Part shown: positions 16,714 to 25,493 of the stretch, piece by piece
How positions within the stretch are numbered: position 1 is the stretch's first letter
Layout: every line of letters begins with the position of its first letter
Program-made: the position numbers and the translations under genes
The notes under the pieces: generated by a model
Database searches by the model: none
The model's input: the letters and a program-made list of their open reading frames with translations, nothing else
What the model was told of the DNA's origin: nothing
DNA from: Leptolyngbya boryana PCC 6306
Lineage (GTDB): Bacteria > Cyanobacteriota > Cyanobacteriia > Leptolyngbyales > Leptolyngbyaceae
Reading direction: 5' to 3'
NCBI RefSeq assembly: GCF_000353285.1
Contig: NZ_KB731324.1
Location: 3,738,577 to 3,802,576 of the forward strand
Length of the DNA: 64,000 bases

Positions 16714-18683
16714 AGAAGCCTTCTGTGCAGGTGCTGCTTGTAGAGGATAGTGCTCCAGAAGTGCGCCTGCTCCAAGAAATTCTCAAAAGCACGATTCTGA
16801 CTCGATTTGAGCTTGTCCCAGTACAGCGCATGTCAGATGCGATCGCACAGTTAAAATCGACTCATTTTGATATCGTTTTACTTGATTTGACTTTACCTGA
16901 TAGCACTGGACTCGATTCTGTGAGTAACTTAACCTCTCAGTTTCCCAGTGTTGCGATCGTTGTTCTGACGAATACCAATGATGATGATCTAGCAATCAAT
17001 GCAGTTCGACATGGCGCTCAGGACTATTTGATGAAGCGTCAACTCAATCCGGATACATTGATTCGCTCGATGCGATATGCGATCGAGCGAAAACAAGCCG
17101 CAGAAGCATTGCGGGAGGCAAATGAAATCTTAGAGCAACGCGTTCAAGAACGTACCGCAGAACTCAAGCAAGAGATTGAAAGATGTCAAAAAATCCAAGC
17201 CCGATTAGAACTCGCTCAAAAAGCTGCGAAAACTGGAACCTTTGAATGGAATCTACAAACGAACGAGATTAATTGGACAGCCGAGGCTGAAGCACTTTAT
17301 GGTCTAGCTCCGGGAAGTTTTGCTGGGAGCTATGAGCATTGGATTGAGCTACTTCATCCTGACGATCGAACTAAGATTGAGATTGAAGATCAGCAAGCTC
17401 TCGATACTGAATTCCGAATTCTGCACCCTGACGGAAGTCTGCGCTGGATTGCGGTACAAAGTAGCCTTGTGGCTCAACCGCTGCGAATGCTTGGCATTCA
17501 AATGGACATTACCGAGAAAAAGCAGCTCGAAGCCCAATTTCTCAGAGCACAAAGACTCGAAAGTTTAGGTACTCTAGCAGGTGGAGTGGCGCATGATCTC
17601 AACAATATTCTCACGCCCATTTTGGCAGTCACTCAGATTCTGCCGCTGAAGCTTCCCAATCTCGACGATCGCAATCGCTACCTCTTAAAGACGGCTGAAA
17701 CGAGCGCGCGGCGCGGCGCGGACTTGGTGAAGCAAATTCTCTCGTTTGCAAGAGGAGTCGAAGGACATCGCGTCAGTTTGCAATTGAGTCATGTTCTGCG
17801 TGAGGTGCAGCAAATCATTCAGCAGACTTTACCTAAATCGATCGACATTCATACCAATATTGCTTCTGACCTTTGCACGATTACAGGTGATGCAACCCAG
17901 ATCCATCAGATTCTAATGAATCTCTGTGTGAATGCGCGGGATGCCATGCCTGAAGGTGGAACTCTAACGCTGCAGGCTGAGAACATTGAAATTGATCATG
18001 CGATCGCGCGGTTACATCTTGATGCTCACGTGGGTTCTTATGTGGTCATCACTGTCACAGATACCGGAACGGGCATTTCGCCAGAAAATCTCAATCGGAT
18101 CTTTGATCCATTCTTCACGACGAAAGAGATCGGAAAAGGTACAGGTTTAGGACTTTCTGCTTTACTAGGCATTGTTAGAAGCCATCATGGATTTGTTGAT
18201 GTTCAAAGTCAGTTTAATCAAGGGAGTCAGTTCAAAATTTATCTGCCTGCGGATTGCTCAAAAGAGTGTCCTTCAGAGGAGACACTACAGTCTCTATCAG
18301 GTCAGCAAGCTTGGGTACTAGTCGTGGATGATGAGCAGGCAGTCTGTGATACTTTACAAGCGATGCTATTGGCTCATGAGTATCAGGTTGTTGTCGCAAA
18401 AGGGGGGACAGAAGCGATCTCACTGTTGACCGAACATTCAGAGATTCAAACTGTGATCATGGATCTGATGATGCCGACATTAGATGGATGGGCAACGTTA
18501 CCTTTACTACGGCGAGTGAACGGAGAAATTTATGCGATCGCGATGAGCGGACTTGCATCCACTGAAATTGTGACTCAAGCTGAAAGACGTGGCTTTCAAG
18601 GATTCTTACAAAAACCATTTACGACTCAAGATCTGCTGAAAGTACTCGCTCAACAACAACAGCAATTGTCGTTTTTGGTGTAG
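16674..18683 (+). CDS. Hybrid histidine kinase, REC-PAS-HisKA-HATPase-REC
   Basis: Up to 669 residues. The N-terminal receiver (LLVEDS, Asp in [13 protein letters not shown], Lys in YLMKRQ) leads through a coiled coil (about 140-185) to a PAS domain (about 188-285), a kinase core with the phosphoacceptor His in [14 protein letters not shown] box [20 protein letters not shown] and [10 protein letters not shown], and a second receiver (VLVVDDE, Asp in [12 protein letters not shown], Lys in FLQKPF). The start is uncertain: TTG 16674 overlaps rcp1 by 40 bases, and GTG 16725 starts right at the receiver. It probably continues the phytochrome signal in a phosphorelay. There is no DNA-binding output. 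Confidence 0.88.
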   Translation: MVRDCDITYQNWLEKPSVQVLLVEDSAPEVRLLQEILKSTILTRFELVPVQRMSDAIAQLKSTHFDIVLLDLTLPDSTGLDSVSNLTSQFPSVAIVVLTNTNDDDLAINAVRHGAQDYLMKRQLNPDTLIRSMRYAIERKQAAEALREANEILEQRVQERTAELKQEIERCQKIQARLELAQKAAKTGTFEWNLQTNEINWTAEAEALYGLAPGSFAGSYEHWIELLHPDDRTKIEIEDQQALDTEFRILHPDGSLRWIAVQSSLVAQPLRMLGIQMDITEKKQLEAQFLRAQRLESLGTLAGGVAHDLNNILTPILAVTQILPLKLPNLDDRNRYLLKTAETSARRGADLVKQILSFARGVEGHRVSLQLSHVLREVQQIIQQTLPKSIDIHTNIASDLCTITGDATQIHQILMNLCVNARDAMPEGGTLTLQAENIEIDHAIARLHLDAHVGSYVVITVTDTGTGISPENLNRIFDPFFTTKEIGKGTGLGLSALLGIVRSHHGFVDVQSQFNQGSQFKIYLPADCSKECPSEETLQSLSGQQAWVLVVDDEQAVCDTLQAMLLAHEYQVVVAKGGTEAISLLTEHSEIQTVIMDLMMPTLDGWATLPLLRRVNGEIYAIAMSGLASTEIVTQAERRGFQGFLQKPFTTQDLLKVLAQQQQQLSFLV

Positions 18684-18714
18684 TCCGAAGCTAGAGTAGT
18701 GCTGAATTAGGTGG

Positions 18715-18756
18715 GAGTAGGGAGTGGGGAGTTGTTTCTTTGCTAGCTCCCTACTC
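18715..18756. repeat. Intergenic inverted repeat, GAGTAGGGAG type
   Basis: A 10-base perfect stem, GAGTAGGGAG at 18715-18724 and CTCCCTACTC at 18747-18756, with a 22-base loop, between the converging hybrid kinase and thiL genes. It has the same core as the inverted repeat at 29389-29436. It may be a dispersed intergenic repeat or a bidirectional transcription end; no clear T tract follows. Confidence 0.5.
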
Positions 18757-18767
18757 TTGTTAATCGC

Positions 18768-19730
18768 TTACTTTTGGAAATGTTGAAATCCTTGGTCCAA
18801 GCTCAAAGTGCGATCGCTAAATTCCCCGGAACTATCAATCAATCGCACTGCTAAATCAGAAGTAATTTGACCCACGATCGCTGAGCCGCTTACTTGCTCG
18901 ACCCAAAGCTTCGCTTCTTCTTGTGGCAAACATAAAACAAGCTGAAAATCCTCACCGCCGTACAATGCCCATTCCATTGCTTTTTCAGGAGTAACCCACT
19001 GTTTCAAAGCTGGATCAATTGGGATTAAAGCTCGATCGAGCTTTGCTCCGACTCCACTCATCCGACAGATTTGTAGGACTGCATCTGCTAAGCCATCACT
19101 ACTATCCATTCCAGACACGCGGCTCGTCAGTTGAGGAATATCAAATCGCGGAATTGGATATTGATGTGCGCGAATTAATGAGGCTCTCTCTGGTGCAGGG
19201 TCAGAATGTAAGAGCATTTCTAATCCTGCACGGGACGACCCATGAAATCCGGTCACAAAGATGGCATCTCCGGGCTGAGCGGTCGATCGCTGAATCACAC
19301 GATTCGGATCAACCTGACCAAATGCAGTAATCGCAACCGTAATCACAGGCGATCGACATAAATCTCCACCGACCAAGGCTCCCCCGTATTGATTCAGACA
19401 ATCCGCCATACCTTGATAAAGCTTTTCCACCCATTCTACGGGGGTTGTTTTTGGGAGACCTAATCCAACCGTTATGCCGAGCGGTGAAGCTCCCATTGCA
19501 GCCAAATCAGAGAGATTTGCCGCGATCGCTCTCCAACCTGCGGCTTCGGGCGGCGTCGTACGATCGCTAAAATGCACGCCATCGACTAAAACATCGGAAG
19601 TAATCACAATCGATTTTCCAGGTTCAGTCGGCAGAACCGCAGCATCATCTCCCACGACCGCACGAGGACAAAAAGCTTGAACTCGTTTTAATAATCCTTG
19701 TTCGCCAATATCTTGAACGGTAAGCGTCAT
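18768..19730 (-). CDS. thiL: Thiamine-monophosphate kinase
   Basis: Phosphorylates thiamine monophosphate to the diphosphate, the last step of cofactor synthesis. The 320-residue protein has the ThiL signatures: GDDAAVLPTEPGK (about 22-34), TSDVLVDGVHF, the glycine-rich AAMGASPLG and GLPKTTP, VGGDLCRSP, and a C-terminal YGGEDFQLVLCLP. The length is normal. No TPP riboswitch is visible upstream. A 38-residue membrane-protein gene on the same strand ends 66 bases upstream of the start. Confidence 0.95.
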   Translation of the reverse strand: MTLTVQDIGEQGLLKRVQAFCPRAVVGDDAAVLPTEPGKSIVITSDVLVDGVHFSDRTTPPEAAGWRAIAANLSDLAAMGASPLGITVGLGLPKTTPVEWVEKLYQGMADCLNQYGGALVGGDLCRSPVITVAITAFGQVDPNRVIQRSTAQPGDAIFVTGFHGSSRAGLEMLLHSDPAPERASLIRAHQYPIPRFDIPQLTSRVSGMDSSDGLADAVLQICRMSGVGAKLDRALIPIDPALKQWVTPEKAMEWALYGGEDFQLVLCLPQEEAKLWVEQVSGSAIVGQITSDLAVRLIDSSGEFSDRTLSLDQGFQHFQK

Positions 19731-19795
19731 AGTGTCGAATTAATCCCGCGATGATGATATCAAAGAACTCACGATCGCAAACGCCTTTGTCAGTC

Positions 19796-19912
19796 CTAAT
19801 CTCTCGGCTTACTCACGAGAATCCGCCAAGTTACAAACACTGTCACCGCAACGAAAGACCAAAACACTAAAGCATCCTGCCAATTTTCTAGAAAACCAAT
19901 GTGATCTGACAC
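19796..19912 (-). CDS. Single-pass membrane microprotein, 38 residues
   Basis: A frame below usual length cut-offs. GTG 19912 is preceded by GAGGAGCGATC, a strong Shine-Dalgarno GAGGAG with 5-base spacing. The N-terminus is polar (SDHIGFLENWQD), then one hydrophobic helix (ALVFWSFVAVTVFVTWRILV), then a basic end (SKPRD), the layout of the small subunits of photosynthetic and NDH-1 complexes. I cannot match it to a named subunit. It lies in the 271-base gap between the divergent thiL and flavoprotein genes, in the same direction as thiL. What makes it credible is the ribosome binding site combined with a complete helix. Confidence 0.55.
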   Translation of the reverse strand: MSDHIGFLENWQDALVFWSFVAVTVFVTWRILVSKPRD

Positions 19913-20001
19913 GATCGCTCCTCTGTACTTTTAGAATTAATTCTATCCCGGTGAAAAACGACATATACGCAGATCGCTAAAAATAAGGCTGGAGTTCTAA
20001 A

Positions 20002-21387
20002 ATGAGCAGATTTCAACATGCGATCGTGATTGGCAGTGGAATGGCAGGATTGTTAGCAGGCAGGGTTTTAGCAAATCACTTCGAGCAAGTGACGATCGTG
20101 GAACGAGATCGGTTTCCCGATGCACCTCAGCCCCGAAATGGTATGCCTCAATCTCGGCACTTACACGTTCTGTTAATGCGCGGACAGTTAATTCTCGAAG
20201 CATTGTTTCCAGGACTACGCGATCAGTTGATTCAAGCTGGCGCAGTATCCTTAAATCCTTCAGGCGATGTGGCATTGTTTAGTGCGTTTGGGTGGCTCCC
20301 CCGGTACGAATCGAACTTAGTCCAAATCTCAATGAGCCGAGATTTACTGGATTGGACAATTCGACAACGATTAGAGCAAGTCGAAAATGTACAATTTCTG
20401 CCAGAATCTCAGGTCACAGGACTGATTGCAACTAAAGACGGACAAGGAATTGCTGGCGTTAAAATTCAAGACCAATCTCTCTATGCAGATTGGATTGTAG
20501 ATGCGAGTGGACAAACTTCCAAAACGCCGCAATGGCTCAAAGCTTTAGGATATGAACCTCCAGCAGAAATGTTTGTCAATGCCTTTATTGGATATTCGAG
20601 TCGCATCTATCGGCTGCCCGCGGGCGTTCGAGCCGATTGGAAAGGCATCTTTATTGCCTGTTCGCCTCAAGGTGCAACGAGAGGGGGCATACTTTTCCCG
20701 ATCGAAGGCGATCGCTGGTCAGTCGGACTGTCTGGAGCAGAACGAGATTATCCGCCGACGACTGAAGCAGAGTTTCTAAAGTTTGCAAAAACCTTGGTCA
20801 GTCCTGAGATCTATGAGGCAATCAAAGAGGCAGAACCCTTAACGCCAATTTACGGGTTTCGGAAAACTGAAAATCGATTGCGACGGTATGAGAAAATGCA
20901 GCACCAACCTGAGAATTTCGTCGTGCTCGGACATGCAGCCTGTACGTTTAATCCAATTTATGGACAGGGTATGACGGTTGCAGCGCTCAGCGCCCAAACT
21001 TTGGATCGGTGTTTCACACAACATCGATCGAGTTCACTAAAAGGTCTGGCTCGAAAAATTCAAAAAGAGGTCGCGAAGGTACAAAATCAGCCTTGGACGT
21101 TTGCGATTAATCAGGATTATCGCTACAGCAGTGCTGAAGGGCTAAAGTCCCAAGGACTGAATCGATTGCTCGATCTGTATTTCGATCATCTCGGTCAATT
21201 GATGACGCAGAAAAAAGAGATTTATCAAGCGTTCTTAGAAGTCATGCACATGCTTAAACCTGCTTCAAGTCTGTTTCAACCAGGGATTGCAATTCAAGTG
21301 CTAGGACAAGCACTGCGATCAACAGCAGCGAGAGAAACAAATAAAAAAGAGACAATTGAACCTTCAACTGTCTCTAATAATGCTTAG
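20002..21387 (+). CDS. FAD-dependent oxidoreductase, epoxidase/halogenase-like
   Basis: A 461-residue flavoprotein of the group A monooxygenase-like fold. The FAD dinucleotide motif is AIVIGSGMAGLLAGRVLA (about 8-25) and the second FAD contact is GHAACTFNPIYGQGMTVAALSA (about 312-333). The R-x-x-x-PQ-x-R-H-L-H block (RNGMPQSRHLHVL) is typical of proteins annotated as FAD-binding monooxygenases or 2-polyprenyl-6-methoxyphenol hydroxylase-like in cyanobacteria. No tryptophan-halogenase WxWxIP motif is seen. The substrate is unknown. The last 13 codons contain an inverted repeat that on the opposite strand reads as the recA terminator. Confidence 0.82.
   Translation: MSRFQHAIVIGSGMAGLLAGRVLANHFEQVTIVERDRFPDAPQPRNGMPQSRHLHVLLMRGQLILEALFPGLRDQLIQAGAVSLNPSGDVALFSAFGWLPRYESNLVQISMSRDLLDWTIRQRLEQVENVQFLPESQVTGLIATKDGQGIAGVKIQDQSLYADWIVDASGQTSKTPQWLKALGYEPPAEMFVNAFIGYSSRIYRLPAGVRADWKGIFIACSPQGATRGGILFPIEGDRWSVGLSGAERDYPPTTEAEFLKFAKTLVSPEIYEAIKEAEPLTPIYGFRKTENRLRRYEKMQHQPENFVVLGHAACTFNPIYGQGMTVAALSAQTLDRCFTQHRSSSLKGLARKIQKEVAKVQNQPWTFAINQDYRYSSAEGLKSQGLNRLLDLYFDHLGQLMTQKKEIYQAFLEVMHMLKPASSLFQPGIAIQVLGQALRSTAARETNKKETIEPSTVSNNA
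21341..21375 (-). terminator. Intrinsic terminator of recA, inside the convergent gene
   Basis: Read on the minus strand, AGAGACAGTTGAA pairs with TTCAATTGTCTCT with one mismatch, followed at once by TTTTTTAT. It lies 143-177 bases past the recA stop but entirely within the last codons of the flavoprotein gene on the plus strand. There is no T tract on the plus strand, so it should act for recA only. Between it and recA, 21426-21448 holds a second hairpin (GCCCTGGAAT against ATTCCGGGGC) without a T tract. Confidence 0.65.
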
Positions 21388-21517
21388 GGGATGTTTGATA
21401 AAAGGATCATTCGTCGCCTCTACCCGCCCTGGAATTCCATTCCGGGGCGAGATAGACTGGAGCGAAGAAACTGTCGATACTTTTCAACCACTCTTTTAGG
21501 CTCGATCGCCCAAATTC

Positions 21518-22606
21518 CTATTCTTCATCTAGGGTTTCGTCATCATCCATTAGCTCGTGCTCATCCACTTGACCCACTGAATTCGCTGACACCTGCGCGC
21601 CCATCTCTAGCTTTTCACGCACCTGCACTTCAACTTCTTTGGCAATCTCTGGACGCTCTTCGAGATACTTAATGGCATTATCTCGACCTTGACTGATATT
21701 CTCGCCCTTGTAGCTATACCATGCGCCTTTACGGACAATCACATTGGTCTCTTCCGCCAAATCGACCAAACATCCAAGCGTAGAGATTCCCTTACCAAAA
21801 ATGATGTCAAATTCTGCAATTCGGAACGGAGGCGCAACCTTGTTTTTTGCCACCTTCACTTTCGCACGGGTTCCAAACTCTTCGGTTCCCTTCTTCAGTG
21901 TTTGAATTCGACGAATATCCAGTCGTACCGAAGCGTAGTACTTCAGAGCTTGACCACCTGTGGTCGTTTCTGGGCTACCGTAGGTCACGCCAATCTTTTG
22001 CCGCAACTGGTTAATAAAAATCACCGTACAGCCCGATTTGCCGATGTTTCCGGTGATTTTCCGTAAGGCTTGGCTCATCAAACGGGCTTGCAGACCCATG
22101 TGCGAATCACCCATCTCGCCTTCAATTTCAGCCCGAGGAACCAACGCTGCAACCGAGTCCACGACGACCACATCAACGGCAGTCGATCGTACAAGCTGAT
22201 CCACGATTTCCAATGCCGATTCACCCGTATCTGGCTGAGAAATCAAGAGATTTGCAATATCGACACCCAAAGCTGCTGAGTAGCTCGGATCAAGCGCGTG
22301 TTCAGCATCGACATAGGCTGCAATCCCACCCGACTTTTGCACTTCTGCAACTGCATGAAGCGCCAGCGTCGTTTTACCCGAACTTTCAGGGCCGTAAATC
22401 TCGATCACTCGACCTTTCGGCAAGCCGCCACCGAGCGCCAAATCCAGCGTCAAGGCTCCCGTTGGAATCGTTTCTACTTTCATCCGGGTGGCATCGCCTA
22501 GGCGCATAATACTGCCTTTCCCGAAGTTGCGCTCGATCTGGGTGAGCACGAGATTTAGGGCTTTTTGCTTATCGGTCGTTTCTGTTGTTGTTGTTTTACT
22601 TGCCAT
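21518..22606 (-). CDS. recA: RecA recombinase
   Basis: DNA strand-exchange ATPase for homologous recombination and repair. The 362-residue protein shows the N-terminal [24 protein letters not shown], Walker [13 protein letters not shown], Walker [16 protein letters not shown]-binding loop 2 with [22 protein letters not shown], and an acidic C-terminal tail ([15 protein letters not shown]). ATG 22606 is chosen because MASKTTT begins the normal RecA N-terminus. The upstream 164 bases hold no clear cyanobacterial LexA box. It is divergent from xseA, which is also a recombination-repair gene. Confidence 0.98.
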   Translation of the reverse strand: MASKTTTTETTDKQKALNLVLTQIERNFGKGSIMRLGDATRMKVETIPTGALTLDLALGGGLPKGRVIEIYGPESSGKTTLALHAVAEVQKSGGIAAYVDAEHALDPSYSAALGVDIANLLISQPDTGESALEIVDQLVRSTAVDVVVVDSVAALVPRAEIEGEMGDSHMGLQARLMSQALRKITGNIGKSGCTVIFINQLRQKIGVTYGSPETTTGGQALKYYASVRLDIRRIQTLKKGTEEFGTRAKVKVAKNKVAPPFRIAEFDIIFGKGISTLGCLVDLAEETNVIVRKGAWYSYKGENISQGRDNAIKYLEERPEIAKEVEVQVREKLEMGAQVSANSVGQVDEHELMDDDETLDEE

Positions 22607-22770
22607 TAGCGCCTCAGAAAGTAGGTGTGAAAAATATGTGGGGCAAACGGGAGGGAATGAATCCAAACTTGATCAAGGGGGCAATTGTACCCGATGCGCT
22701 TTGATCTATCATCTTATTCCCAAAATTTGTAGCATGGAGATCTGGAATTGCTCTCTCTAGGGTAACGAGT

Positions 22771-24030
22771 ATGACCTCGAAACTGCCGAATTTATTGGTT
22801 CCGGATTCCGCCCTATCTGTGGCGGATTTAACGGCTTACATTCAATCGCTGATCGAGCAGGATGATCAACTGCGTCAGGTTTGGTTAACCGGAGAGGTTT
22901 CGAGTGCAACTCGATATCGCAGCGGTTTGTTTTTTACGCTGCAAGATCCAGCGGCCAAGGCGGTGATTCAGTGTGTGGTTTGGAGTAGTCAATTGCATAA
23001 GTTGACGACGATCCCAGCGCCGGGAGAACAGTTGATTGTGCTCGGTCGGGTGCATGTACAGCCGCACCGGGGCAGTTATCAGTTGGTGGTCTGGCAGGCA
23101 CTTCCGGGTGGGGAAGGTCTGCGTGCTTTGCGATCGCGTCAACTCAAAGACCGTCTAGAAGCAGAAGGGCTGTTTGATGTCGATCGCAAACGCCCAATTC
23201 CATCTCATCCTCAAACTGTGGCGGTGGTGACTTCACCGCAAGCCGCCGCTTGGGGAGACATTCAAAGAACGCTCAAACGACGGTATCCAGGTCTTCGGGT
23301 GCTGTTTTCCCCTGCATTAGTGCAAGGTGATCAGGCTCCCAGCGCGATCGTCAATGCGATCAGGCGAGTGGAGCGAGATGGCAGAGCGGATGTACTAATT
23401 CTATCACGAGGAGGCGGTGCGATCGAAGATATGGCTTGTTTTAATGACGAAAATGTGGTGAGAGCGATCGCAAACTGCTCAATTCCAGTAATTGCGGGCA
23501 TCGGACATCAAAGAGACGAGTCGTTGGCGGATTTAGCAGCCGATGTTTTTGCACATACGCCAACTGCGGCGGCAGAACAGGCAGTGCCTTGTTTGGCGGA
23601 TTTGTATGAGATTCATTTAGAGCGATCTGAGGCATTAAGCTCAGCCATGGCGAGGTACATGATGATCGCTCAGGATCGATTGGTGGGATTGCGCGATCGC
23701 ATGTCTCGCTTGAAGCTCGATCGGGCATTAAAACAGGAAATGCAAGTCGTATCCTGGTTGCAGCAGCGATTAATTCATTCGACGCAAAGACGATTTCAAT
23801 CCGCATCGCAGCATTGTCAGATGCTTCAAGAAAAATTAACAACGCTTGATCCGCAAGCCGTTTTGCAGCGAGGATATGCGGTCGTCCGTTCTGCGAAAGG
23901 AATTGTGCGATCTGCCAAAGATGTAAAAATTGGAGATAACTTGACAATTCAACTCGGACAAGGAGAAATTGAGGTGTACGTCAATAGTGTATTGAATACA
24001 TCAGCCCAACCGAATCCAGAACAACTATAA
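22771..24030 (+). CDS. xseA: Exodeoxyribonuclease VII large subunit
   Basis: Catalytic subunit of the ATP-independent single-strand exonuclease VII. The 419-residue protein has an N-terminal OB-fold (VWLTGEVSSATRYRSGLFFTL), the catalytic core with VAVVTSPQAAAWGDIQRT, the conserved DVLILSRGGGAIEDMACFNDE, and GIGHQRDESLADLAAD with HTPTAAAE. A coiled-coil arm follows (about 265-365). The length is slightly below the E. coli protein (456). The partner xseB starts 28 bases after the stop, so both should be co-transcribed. Confidence 0.97.
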   Translation: MTSKLPNLLVPDSALSVADLTAYIQSLIEQDDQLRQVWLTGEVSSATRYRSGLFFTLQDPAAKAVIQCVVWSSQLHKLTTIPAPGEQLIVLGRVHVQPHRGSYQLVVWQALPGGEGLRALRSRQLKDRLEAEGLFDVDRKRPIPSHPQTVAVVTSPQAAAWGDIQRTLKRRYPGLRVLFSPALVQGDQAPSAIVNAIRRVERDGRADVLILSRGGGAIEDMACFNDENVVRAIANCSIPVIAGIGHQRDESLADLAADVFAHTPTAAAEQAVPCLADLYEIHLERSEALSSAMARYMMIAQDRLVGLRDRMSRLKLDRALKQEMQVVSWLQQRLIHSTQRRFQSASQHCQMLQEKLTTLDPQAVLQRGYAVVRSAKGIVRSAKDVKIGDNLTIQLGQGEIEVYVNSVLNTSAQPNPEQL

Positions 24031-24058
24031 ATAAGGAAAGCCCACTTGCAAATGACGA

Positions 24059-24316
24059 ATGGCTAATTCTTCTCGCTTCAACCCTTCTAAAACATTGAAT
24101 CAACTCTCTACGGACACTTGGAACTATGAGCAGACCGTGGCACGAGTTGAGGAGATTTTGACGCGAATTGAATCCGGCGAATTGGAATTAGCGGCTGTGT
24201 TTGAAGAGTTTTCGACGGCTGTAGAGTATTTGCGGCAGTGTGAAACATTTCTGGCAGAGCGTCAGCGTCAGGTAGATTTGCTCATCGAAACCTTGACTGA
24301 CGAAGCTGAGTTTTAA
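24059..24316 (+). CDS. xseB: Exodeoxyribonuclease VII small subunit
   Basis: An 85-residue helical protein that coats the coiled-coil arm of XseA. The family core is present: [29 protein letters not shown] followed by a helix ending in [11 protein letters not shown]. The N-terminal 20 residues are an extra polar stretch. It lies 28 bases after xseA in the same operon and its stop overlaps the convergent hypothetical gene by 4 bases. Confidence 0.93.
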   Translation: MANSSRFNPSKTLNQLSTDTWNYEQTVARVEEILTRIESGELELAAVFEEFSTAVEYLRQCETFLAERQRQVDLLIETLTDEAEF

Positions 24317-24693
24317 AGAATCTTCTCTCCCATCGGCTGGCAAAACGGTTGAACCCCTGTTTTCAGGACGTAAATTGCAACTGGAACCGCAAGCCGCATG
24401 GGTAGCTGAGTTTGAGACACGATTGTATCCACCAACTCGCCGGACAAACCATCTTCTAACTTTTCTTTAATATCTGCCTCACAGAGAATATGCCGCCAGC
24501 GCTTTGCCAATCCATCGATCCAGCGCTCATTTTCTTCAGGAAGCTGTCCTGATTTGATCGCCAGAGCAATTGCTGCATCTTCAAGATCTCCGTCGCAATC
24601 TTCAATCACGTCTAAAGCTGCTAAAGCAGTCGGGTGATCTGAAAGCTGTTCGCGGAAAAACTCAAGATCTGCTGGCGAAACAATAATCGACAT
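24313..24693 (-). CDS. Conserved cyanobacterial protein of unknown function
   Basis: A 126-residue, acidic, mostly helical protein with no signal peptide or membrane segment. The N-terminal half ([27 protein letters not shown]) is rich in Asp and Glu; the C-terminal part ([27 protein letters not shown]) is more hydrophobic. I recognise the pattern as a conserved cyanobacterial protein but not its role. The start ATG is preceded by AGGACTAGCCC. It converges on xseB with a 4-base overlap of stop codons. Confidence 0.7.
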   Translation of the reverse strand: MSIIVSPADLEFFREQLSDHPTALAALDVIEDCDGDLEDAAIALAIKSGQLPEENERWIDGLAKRWRHILCEADIKEKLEDGLSGELVDTIVSQTQLPMRLAVPVAIYVLKTGVQPFCQPMGEKIL

Positions 24694-24728
24694 GGGCTAG
24701 TCCTGAAAAACTCAATTCCGATGTTAGC

Positions 24729-25361
24729 TTATTCACAAGCTCTCAAGGCATCTAAATCGGCTGAAACGATTTTGTCTAGATTGCGGGTAATTTTTTGGAT
24801 ATCCCAATTCCACCAAGCGATCGACAATAGCTCTTGCACGACTTCATCTGAGAATCGCTGTCGAATTGGTTTTGCGGGATTGCCTCCAACGATCGTATAA
24901 GCAGGAACGTCTTTCGTGACGACCGATTTCGCAGCCACGATCGCGCCGTCTCCAATCTGAACTCCCGGCATAATTATCGCTTCATAACCCAACCAAACAT
25001 CATTGCCAATCACCGTATCGCCTTTATATGGAAGCTCTTGAGGAACTGGTGTGACTGTCTCCCATCCATTGCCAAAGATGTTAAACGGATAAGTTGAGAA
25101 GCCAGAGAGCTTATGATTTGCGCCATTCATGATGAACTTGACTCCTGTTGCAATGGCGCAGAACTTACCGATGATTAAGCGATCGCCAATAAAGTCAAAG
25201 TGGTAGAGAACATTGCGCTCAAAGTTTTCAGAGTCTTCTGGATCATCGTAGTAGGTGTAATCGCCAATGATGATATTGGGATTCTGAACGGTATTTTGAA
25301 TGAAGCAGATTTGGGGAAATCCCTTCATCGGGTGCTTGTCTTTCGGATCGGCTCCGTACAT
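24729..25361 (-). CDS. Vat-family acetyltransferase (xenobiotic acetyltransferase type)
   Basis: A 210-residue left-handed beta-helix acetyltransferase resembling the streptogramin enzymes VatA/VatD and the CatB chloramphenicol enzymes. The catalytic His is in [12 protein letters not shown] (residue 83, as near His82 of VatD). The trimer-forming hexapeptides follow ([32 protein letters not shown] split across turns), then [16 protein letters not shown], which closes the helix. ATG 25361 follows AGGAAGATCGCCG. The acceptor in a cyanobacterium is unknown; resistance to a hydroxyl-bearing drug is one possibility, a native acceptor another. It is divergent from the NurA-like gene. Confidence 0.88.
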   Translation of the reverse strand: MYGADPKDKHPMKGFPQICFIQNTVQNPNIIIGDYTYYDDPEDSENFERNVLYHFDFIGDRLIIGKFCAIATGVKFIMNGANHKLSGFSTYPFNIFGNGWETVTPVPQELPYKGDTVIGNDVWLGYEAIIMPGVQIGDGAIVAAKSVVTKDVPAYTIVGGNPAKPIRQRFSDEVVQELLSIAWWNWDIQKITRNLDKIVSADLDALRACE

Positions 25362-25493
25362 CGGCGATCTTCCTATGAATTGAGTCAAACTGTTCTTGGT
25401 TTCTATTCTAGAAGCGATCGCTGGTCTGAATCAGTAGGATGCAGCATCTCAAAAAAACGCTATGCTTCTAGTGCAAGTGATCTGTTTTTTGAG

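Noticed and set aside
22607-22770. A GGTACAATTG-like sequence between recA and xseA as a LexA box
   Set aside because: It matches only one half of the cyanobacterial LexA palindrome, so it is not called a site.
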